A stretch of 64,000 nucleotides of DNA from assembly GCF_000321225.1 (NCBI RefSeq), contig NW_004450465.1:3629657-3693656 (forward strand). The letters run 5' to 3'. This document shows, piece after piece, positions 56,702-64,000 of this stretch (positions are counted from its first letter, which is position 1; every line of letters begins with the position of its first letter). This DNA is from Odobenus rosmarus divergens. Lineage: Eukaryota; Chordata; Mammalia; Carnivora; Odobenidae. Position numbers and translations under genes: made by a program. The notes under the pieces were generated by a model. The model did not search any database, was not told the DNA's origin, and saw only the letters and a program-made list of their open reading frames with translations.

Positions 56702-58439
56702 GAAAATCTAAGTGGCGGCCGGGTTCTCAGAGCACGGTCTGCTTCCTATGGCCACCACCCTTCAGCCTGCTCTGGGCAAGAAGTGTCTCCTCATCAGGAG
56801 ATGAGGGTTGGATATTAAAAGATATACAAATAATGTTTATATCCTATGGTTGTCATGAGGATTAAGTGATATAATTCACTTAGTATGTGAGCTACATATT
56901 CATAAGATTATTTATATAGTCAGCCTTTAAGTGTTCTCACCGAACCTGGCACATGGAAATCCTTAAAATAACCATTTATCCTTTCATTTTCAGGTACCTC
57001 TCCTCTTTGGTACTTAGACTCTTAAACACTAATAGCAAGAAGAAAGGAGAGACAAGACAGAGAAAAGCAATACAACTTTCCATCTTTTTTTTTCACTCTC
57101 TTTTATTCTGGGTAAGAAGAAATTGAATGGGAACCATGGGAAATTATTATTGTTGAAGTAGTAAAATAATCCAAAATGAACCTCGGAAAATCAGAAAAGT
57201 GTGTATGGTTCACATAATAAACAGACAAGCTTTTCAGCTTGGTCAGACGGGTTGACCTGAAGTCGAATTCACACGGACAGAAAAATGGGAGGAAGAGAAG
57301 AGGTAGCACTCAACACACGTCAGAGTGAGAAACATCCTTTCCCACCAAAAATGAGTCTTTCCCTGCTTGAATCCCCAACAAGGAAGGGGGGGAAGAAATG
57401 CTGAGGGACAGAAAGCCTAGGCAAGGCTTTCTGTGCTTCCGGCTCCTGGCTGAAGTCCTGATGGGCTTATTCATTCTGTTGTTGGTACGGTCCCCGTCCC
57501 CGCATCGCACCGATTCCAGGAACCTCTCAAGATCACTAGTAAGGGAGCAAATTATCTGCAGCAGGTGGTGATTGCCTCCACAATGACACTCTGCTCCAGA
57601 CTATTACAGAAGACTCCCTTTGCCTTCTTGCTGCACCCCTCATGCAGGGAGCAGTCACCCCACTGCCTGTGGGCAGAGGCAGCCTCTCAAGGCTGCAGGT
57701 TGAAAAGATGGTGACCCAGGCTAGCTGACAAATCTCTGATTCTTGGAATCGTTTGGCAGGGTGGATTTGCCGAGCAACCAATTTCCCCTAACTTGAAAAC
57801 AAGATGAGAACAGAGGAACAGCTGAGACGCCCGGTGGTGGTGGCTTCCTAGATTATAAAGGAAGGCCACTTGGGGCCTCGGTGTTGTGCCTCCCAGAGTA
57901 GATGCTGCCATGGGCAGAGCAGACTGGAGTCTGAAACCCGGGAGGGGAGGGCCATCTAGGTACTTGCCGTGCACCCTGGGGTTGTCCCCTGAATAGCCAC
58001 GCTGTCCTCTCCCACTGAATACCAAACACATTTGTGAAAACTGGGGAATTGGCCTTAGTTTTTAAAAGGGCCTGTTTAGTTGTCAGTTTGCTCATCCCTT
58101 TATCAGGGGTTGGCATTGGAATGAGCATGCGATTCCCATGAGACACAGGATGTCAGCCGTGCTCTCGGTGCAAGGGGCATCAGGCCACAGTGGATGGTGG
58201 GTGGCAAAGGGGAGGCTGAGCCCTGCTTAAACTGCTGGAGCCAACCTGGAGTGGGCCTGCCTTACAATACCTTCCTATGAGACCTAATAAATGTCTTCGT
58301 TAGTTCTGTTTGAGTTTAGTTTTCTTACTTGCTGTTAAAACATCCCCCAAATACAGAAATCTACCTAAAATATATAATTCATCTTTTAAATTATTACATC
58401 TTAATGTAAACATATAGGGTAAGCTCTCTAAGGAACACA
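56702..58439. other. Unassigned, least AT-rich block of the window
   Basis: From about 57.2 to 58.3 kb, G+C is visibly higher and many overlapping minus frames of 66-114 codons occur (for example 57687-58031 and 57853-58146). They overlap in different frames with no recognised domain and no clear splice pattern, and CpGs remain sparse, so I call neither gene nor CpG island. Confidence 0.45.
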
Positions 58440-58447
58440 GTTTCAAA

Positions 58448-58486
58448 TGAACGAACGAACAAATGAATGAATGAATGAATGAATTT
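58448..58486. repeat. (GAAT)n / (GAAC)n tetranucleotide repeat
   Basis: GAAC units pass into GAAT units; part of the run serves as the target duplication of the next SINE. Confidence 0.95.
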
Positions 58487-58489
58487 ACT

Positions 58490-58687
58490 TTTTTTTTTTA
58501 AAGATTTTATTTATTTATTTGGCAGAGAGAGACACAGCGAGAGAGGGAACACAAGCAGGGGGAGTGGGAGAGGGAGAAGCAGGCTTCCTGCCGAGCAGGG
58601 AGCCCGATGCGGGGCTCGATCCCAGGACCTGAGATCATGACCTGAGCCGAAGACAGATGCTTAACAACTGAGCCACCCAGGCGCCCC
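58490..58687 (-). mobile_element. CAN-SINE, well preserved
   Basis: Minus-strand copy with 'gacacagcgagagagggaac', 'gcagggagcccgatgcgggg', 'ctcgatcccaggacctgaga' and head 'gagccacccaggcgcccc'. Perfect 15-base target duplication atgaatgaatttact at 58475-58489 and 58688-58702. Confidence 0.98.
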
Positions 58688-58702
58688 ATGAATGAATTTA
58701 CT

Positions 58703-59319
58703 CTTAAAAGCTGGTCTAATTATCACATTTTATTCACTAATTCTATAAGCCTTAGTTAAATGTCCACTCTGTGTCTAGCGCTATGCTTGACAGTGAAGGT
58801 AAGTGGATAAACAAGACGCTGCCCTCAAATTTCTCATGTCTGCTGAAAGATACAGAAGCAAAAATGAACATGGAAAAATACAATGTGATAAATGTGATGA
58901 TAAAGCTGTGTCACTATTCCTAGGTTCCAAAGAAGGGCTGATGCCAGAGTTGTGTTTCACCGGGTAACAGGGAGCAAAGTCAGGTAGAGGGGAAGCAAAT
59001 GAGTATTCTGGGCATAGGAGATGTGAACAAAGTCAGGGCATCATCACTCAGACTGTAATGTGAGTGATAAACCTTAGAGTTGTCCAATGCACAACATACA
59101 CTACTGTATATAGCAACCCTCAATAAAGACAAAGGAAAATGGAAAATGGTGTGAGAATTCACAGAACTACAAACTGTCATTCTTGCTGCAATGGCAGACA
59201 GGACATCACAGGAGATGAGGTTGGAGAGACACTCAGAAACATGCATTCCTCTTGGAGAATCACCTATGTACCACGTTAAGGAAACTGAGCTTTATCCCAT
59301 ATGTAGGTTCTTTCTCCTC
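58703..59319. other. Unassigned sequence
   Basis: 'ctaattctataagccttagt' and following text might be an old LINE, but no confident name. An 88-codon minus frame (58980-59246) has no recognised domain. Confidence 0.4.
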
Positions 59320-59460
59320 CAGTATGTGTGTTAGCATCGCCTGGTGAACATTTTTCAAGTGTAGACTTGCAGGCCCATCTCCCAGAGATCGATATCACAA
59401 GTCTGGGGTAAGGCCAGGTACCTGTATCTTTAACCAGATCGCCAACTGATTCTTCTTCCT
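59320..59460 (+). repeat. MER5A-like hAT fragment
   Basis: 'tgttagcatcgcctggtgaa', 'gcaggcccatctcccagaga', 'acaagtctggggtaaggcca' and 'cctgtatctttaaccagatc' follow MER5A. Confidence 0.65.
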
Positions 59461-60184
59461 CCTAAAATTGAAAAAACAGTGGTGGAGAAGCGGCGTCACT
59501 GAAGGACGTCAGCCAGTGGAGGGACATGGCCCCATTGGTTTCAGAAAATGGCCATTCTGGCTGCTGTTTGAGGAATGGAAAGGAAGCTGGTGCGCTGGAG
59601 GTGGCTGGGAAGATGGGCAGCCGTTCCTATGAAACGTGAGGAGGCAAGGACAGTAGGCCGAAGATCCAGGCAGCTCTTCGCCAGGCCACATGGCCTCGAG
59701 GCCAGAGGAACACTGTGACCCTCACTTGTCTTCCGGATGGAGAGTCTGATTTAGGAAACTCCTTGTGAGTGGGTGGAGAACGCCAGGAGCTTGTGTGGCA
59801 TCTCCTGAAGGTGTTGCCACAATTGACTCTATGGTTCTTGCTGAGGAGATGCCTGTTCCAACAGCTAAGGTGAGGGAGTTGTTGAGCAGTTGGTTCCCAA
59901 AGAAACCACAACAGAAAATCACACACTTATCCTCAGAAATCTTGCATTTGCAGGAGAGAAAACATATGACCCCAAATATTTGCAAAATATTCCTTCAACT
60001 GTCAAGTGTTGACAGTGAACTAAGTCAGTGTTGTGAAGAGGTGAGGCAAAACCCACAGTTTTCCTCAGACCTTTTGTATTCCACCCAGGAATCTGGTCAA
60101 GTCTTGAGGAGATGAATGGGCTCATTCAGTAATCTAACACCTGGTGTTTCAACACAAGTCCAAACACTCCTCAGTCTCATGCTA
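59461..60184. other. Unassigned, several overlapping frames
   Basis: A 116-codon plus frame (59765-60115) overlaps minus frames of 99 and 87 codons. No domain recognised in any. I treat the cluster as chance plus modest G+C. Confidence 0.4.
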
Positions 60185-60340
60185 AATGTCTGGCCTGAGG
60201 TGAGTCATCTAGTTCTTGTTTCCTCATCTGTAAAATGGGGATAATAATTGTACTACCTCAGAAGATGGCCATGAGTAGTAAATAAGCTCACATTCGTAAA
60301 GCTCTTAGAAGAATGTGAGCACTGTGTATAACAACAGTGC
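60185..60340 (+). repeat. MIR SINE relic
   Basis: 'gtttcctcatctgtaaaatg' followed by 'gggataataattgtactacc' is a near-exact MIR centre; 'gaatgtgagcactgtgtata' is the 3' side. Confidence 0.88.
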
Positions 60341-60373
60341 AACACCTAGCAAGCTCTTAGAATACTTATTTAA

Positions 60374-60573
60374 GTGGGGGTGCCTGGGTGGCTCAGTCTG
60401 CTGGGCGTCTATCTTCAGCTCAGGTCGTGATCCCAGAGTCCCGGGATCGAGTCCTGTCATCGGGCTCCCTGCTCAGCGAGGAGCCTGCTTCTCCCTCTGC
60501 CCCTGCCTCTGCTCCCCTTGCTTGTGCTCTTTTTCTCTCTCTGTCAAATGAATAAATAAAAATCTAAAAAAAA
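60374..60573 (+). mobile_element. CAN-SINE
   Basis: Head 'gggggtgcctgggtggctca', body 'cccgggatcgagtcctgtca', TC tract and AAATGAATAAATAAAAATC tail. Perfect 15-base target duplication agaatacttatttaa at 60359-60373 and 60574-60588. Confidence 0.98.
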
Positions 60574-60588
60574 AGAATACTTATTTAA

Positions 60589-61190
60589 ATGTAATTTAAA
60601 TAAAATATACTTAATGAATTATATTTAAGATAAATTAAATTCAAATTTGAATTAAAATGTGTGTGCTACATCTGCAATGACTGGCCAGGATCCGTATTGA
60701 GACAGGGGTCTCTGCATTCAAGACTTTATTTCCCTGCTGGGACAGATGCAGTGACTTGGTAGCACACAGACGGCTGTGACCCTAGCTACGGAGAAATCTG
60801 TGCCCACATTCACAGTTTTGCTGTGCGGCCTCTTCCAGAGGCTCCAGGGTCATTATTCCTTAACGTTGTTGAAAGCACCTGACTCTCATTTCCCCCATGG
60901 CCTCTTCTATTTTAACCTGTGGTTGCCAGCCTTTTTTTTGACTGATTTAGTTTCTAAACATACAGGAAAAGAATATTGGTCAATATACTTGTTGTTGCAA
61001 CCTCCAAAATGAGCTTTTCTATTCTCCCTTCTGCAGTGATATTTTTATAGAAAACTATTAATATTATTTCTGTCTATGGTTCTACCCAAGGGATAATAGA
61101 GTTTCACTTATGTGTGTGAGGCTCTGCAAGACTTTAGAAGAAAAGAAAATGCCCGCAAGAAAAAAATGCCTGGTAGACAAGAGCCTTAAT
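60589..61190. other. Unassigned sequence
   Basis: A 78-codon plus frame (60776-61012) without a recognised domain; no named repeat. Confidence 0.4.
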
Positions 61191-61211
61191 TTTAAAAGTT
61201 TATTTCTTAAT

Positions 61212-61404
61212 GGATTCTGAGAAACAAACTGAGGGTTCTAGAGGGGAGGAGGGTGGGGGGATGTGTTAGCCTGGTGATGGGTATTAAGGAGGGCACGTAC
61301 TGCATGGAGCACTGGGTGTTATACGCAAACAATGAATCATGGACCACTACATCAAAAACTAATGATGTAATGTATGGTGATTAACATAACAATAAAATTT
61401 TTTA
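61212..61404 (+). mobile_element. LINE-1 insertion, 3' UTR only
   Basis: Starts 'ggattctgagaaacaaactg', includes the G-rich tract 'ggaggagggtggggggatg', 'ggtgatgggtattaaggagg', 'catcaaaaactaatgatgta' and an A/T-rich tail. Perfect 18-base target duplication aaaagtttatttcttaat at 61194-61211 and 61405-61422, so the roughly 190-base insertion is complete. Confidence 0.97.
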
Positions 61405-61604
61405 AAAAGTTTATTTCTTAATTCCATTCCAAAGAACTATTTACTGGATGATAGTTAATACCCATATTTCTGAAGATACTGTCTAGCCAAGCTACACTTG
61501 ACTTTATGAGTGTATTTTATAACAGTAAAGAAACATCAGTGAGAATGATCTTCTCTTTTATAGACTGAAAGACATTTGTTGCTCTGGGCAGGAGCATTCC
61601 ATAG

Positions 61605-61790
61605 AACAAGGTTTCTCAGAGCATGATTTTTGGACCATGTACATCAGAAACTCCTAGTACTTATCAAACTTTCAAAGGCTGTACCATAAACCTAAGAAAG
61701 CCATCTCGGGGTAGATCCACAGCCCCTGCTGTGTCCAGGCTTCTCTGCTAATTGTGTGCATACAGAAGTTTCTGAACATGCTAATGAAGA
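61605..61790 (-). repeat. MER5A-like hAT fragment
   Basis: 'aaggtttctcagagcatgat', 'gaccatgtacatcagaaact' and 'gaagtttctgaacatgctaa' follow the reverse orientation of MER5A. Confidence 0.65.
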
Positions 61791-62104
61791 CTCCAACAGA
61801 GGTCACATTCATGACTCTGATACTGAGACTGAGGAAAGTAGTTAGAGCCATAGTTTCAGAAATTGGGGTAACCTTGGGTGCAAAGAAATCTCTGTTCCTA
61901 AAGTATTGGTGTATAAATAAGCATTAAGCTTAAGGAAATTATAATCCAAGAAGACAGACCCATAACAGGTATGGGCCACTTTAGGGTTGAATCATATAAA
62001 CTTTGGGGATCACCTTCTTCACAAAATATCCCTTGGAGATGCTGTCAGAAATAGATGCCAAGGATGCTCATATTTGGTATTTGAAGATATAGCAAAGTTA
62101 ATAC

Positions 62105-62265
62105 TATGTTGTATTCCCCTATTAGATTATAAATTCTCAAGGACAGACTCTGGGCCTTCTGTATTCTTTGTATCTCTGAGGACTAACACCATGCCTGTTA
62201 AGATAGTTAATAACAGACATCAGCAACTACTGAGCAAATGTTTGCTGAAATGAACTGGGAAAGGA
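62105..62265 (+). repeat. L2 LINE 3' end
   Basis: 'gattataaattctcaaggac', 'tctgtattctttgtatctct' and 'gagcaaatgtttgctgaaat' follow the L2 terminus with moderate divergence. Confidence 0.7.
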
Positions 62266-63369
62266 TCACTTTATTGAGAAGAGTCTACTGAAAAGGAGAA
62301 AGCTCAACATAGTTCAAAGAGATCCGAGGATGAATTTACAAAATCATGTGCATTGTTATTGAATGCATCCCTGACGTTTCAGTAAAAATATCAACATCCT
62401 ATTTTCCCATTCTGTCCCGACCGTATTCCATGCAATTTTGTTTACAAAACTTTGTCATTGGCTGTCTCTGTGTTTCTGTCCCTTTAGGCTTCCCAGAATT
62501 TTGCTAACCTCCAACGAATTTAGTAATACAATATATTGAATTTTCATAATAGTGAAGTCTAATTTATAAAGTACACTTTAAATAAACTTCTCTGTCTTGA
62601 TTAATTTTGATCTCTAGGGCTATTTTTCAGTTTATTTCAAAACAAATATGGCTTTAAAATATTTCTTCAAAATGATGTTTGTTTGGGTTTTTTTTCCCCC
62701 TTTGGATCAGTTCCACAGCAATATTAAGATACAAAGATCTTCCACTGGTTCTAACAGCCTCTGACATCTAGTGTGCCGAAACTGTCACAAGTAAAATGAT
62801 CCACGAAAGAGCAGTGAAATCATGTATGTTAAGGAAAAGAGAAAACAAACTTTGGCTAGTTTTATCTCCCATAGTACTTGATCCCTTTTCGGGAGTTAAG
62901 GGGATTAGAGGAGGATCTTAGTTTCAATATTCTTGCAAAACCCTCACTTCTTTCTAAAACAGACCTTTGGAAAAGCAGCTTTTACACATTGCAGTAGCTT
63001 TTAACATTGTTATGAATTACATAATAATATAAGCTAAGGGTAAATGAACGAAAAACACATAAATATCAATCCTGTTGATTATAGATGTGTTTGAAATTTA
63101 AGAGAAAAAATATGTTGTGACACAATACATGTTGGGTTTTTACAGAGCCAAGACTGCGTGTGGGATGTAATTGACAGTGTTCAGGAAGCCCCTGGGATAA
63201 AGGCTTTCAGTACTATTTCCACAGCTATAATTTGTAGACAAACACAACATAAGCCTTCTTGTTACATAAGCATGCAAAATATGGTTATTTTTGCAGCAAG
63301 AATACTCTTAGAGTTTATTAAGTAGAACCTACCAAAGTGAAATGAACAATGAGATCATAAGATGCCACA
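62266..63369. other. Unassigned sequence
   Basis: About 1.1 kb of AT-rich sequence with no named repeat and no open frame above 60 codons. Confidence 0.4.
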
Positions 63370-63500
63370 CTGGAAAAGCCCTCTAGAGATTATTGGCAAT
63401 CCTCTCATATTGAGCTGGGGCTGAAGATGATAAATTACTTGCCAATCACCCAGCAGGTAAAAATTAGCATTAGGGCTGGTTCAAAACTCCTTATTTTAGT
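63370..63500 (-). repeat. MIR SINE relic
   Basis: 'gagctggggctgaagatgat', 'aaattacttgccaatcaccc' and 'agcattagggctggttcaaa' follow the minus-strand MIR centre. Confidence 0.65.
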
Positions 63501-64000
63501 TCCTGACAGAAAAGAATGATTAGGCAAGGAAAATGTTGGAAATGCTAGCTGTTCCTCAAAGTTATATCTACTCGGACCAAAGATTTATCTGTAATAGTTC
63601 ATAAGTTCTGTAGCAGGTATTTAACTAAATTAAAATCTTGTGAAGCTATATGATGCAAATAGCTTTTTTAGACTTACTATATTATAAAATAGCTCTGAAT
63701 ATCTAGCATTTTAGGACTTGATACTGGGTCAAAGGCAAATGGAAGGACTTGAATGAATATTCAAGATGGACCAAAAAGATGAATTCTATTCTAAAAGAAG
63801 AATGAGGAACATGGGAGCTGAAAGGAGAGAAAGCCACGTTGCCACTCACTATCAGCACGATCTGGGACAAGGCATCGCTTTGAGTCTCAAATTTCTTGTA
63901 CCACCTCCTAGGATGGAAACATTGGATGGAAAACCATTCTAAAAAGCATGGGTGTAATAGATGTAGTATCATTGCTATTATTATGCTAATTAGATACGTA
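63501..64000. other. Unassigned sequence to window end
   Basis: An 89-codon minus frame (63703-63972) has no recognised domain. The text around 63.83-63.95 kb faintly recalls a MIR but is too weak to call. Confidence 0.4.

Noticed and set aside
59765..60115. 116-codon plus-strand frame in unique sequence
   Set aside because: No domain, overlapped by minus-strand frames of similar length, and no consistent splice signals; kept as unassigned.
1..64000. A search for arrays, toxin-antitoxin, phage, integron or operon-like systems
   Set aside because: The sequence is clearly vertebrate nuclear DNA; no regularly spaced repeats, gene clusters or bacterial signals were seen.

Overview
This is ordinary mammalian nuclear DNA from a carnivoran. 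The clearest evidence is 21 copies of the tRNA-Lys-derived carnivore CAN-SINE (10 on +, 11 on -), with TC-rich tracts, AAATAAA-type tails and, in most cases, readable target-site duplications. The copies are of the 'GGCGCCTGGGTGGCTCAG' type; I saw none of the dog-type SINEC_Cf heads, so a non-canid caniform (bear, seal or mustelid side) is my inference. LINE-1 3' ends of carnivore type agree with this.

I find no convincing protein-coding exon, tRNA, rRNA, CRISPR array or bacterial-style operon. The open frames are short, mostly lie in repeats, and have about the lengths expected by chance. The window reads as intergenic DNA or the inside of a long intron. No CpG-island-like promoter is evident; the least AT-rich block is about 57.2-58.3 kb.

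Layout. 0-9 kb: an L1 3' end at the left edge, then mostly unassigned sequence, a MIR and three MLT1-type LTRs. 9-19 kb: MIR, MER5A-like and L2 relics, four SINEs and two more LTR-type repeats. 20-25 kb: a probable very old CR1/L3 LINE relic on the minus strand, four SINEs (one just before 20 kb), a MER20 fragment, a decayed hAT transposase of the ZBED5/FAM200 type, and a roughly 100-base L1 insertion. 25-38 kb: L1-rich, with nested MLT1 LTRs, an L1 3' end and a 3-kb minus-strand L1 ORF2 block, each broken by SINEs, plus a double SINE insertion at one target. 38-54 kb: sparse MIR, L2 and hAT relics, a dispersed 120-bp duplication, a nonautonomous TA-flanked DNA transposon, two LTRs, a 52-bp tandem duplication, and an exon-like or pseudogene-like open frame at 52.66-53.25 kb. 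54-64 kb: five SINEs (two stacked at one target site), a very short L1, and MIR, L2 and MER5A-like relics.

The most worthwhile leads are the hAT transposase relic (23.7-24.8 kb), the exon-like frame ending at a consensus 5' splice site (52.66 kb), the two serial SINE insertions (32.4 and 55.6 kb), and two repeat-poor blocks that could be conserved noncoding DNA (33.8-34.4 and 49.5-49.95 kb). I found no evidence for a new biological system. All family names come from reading by eye against remembered consensus sequences; subfamily names and ends of old repeats are approximate.
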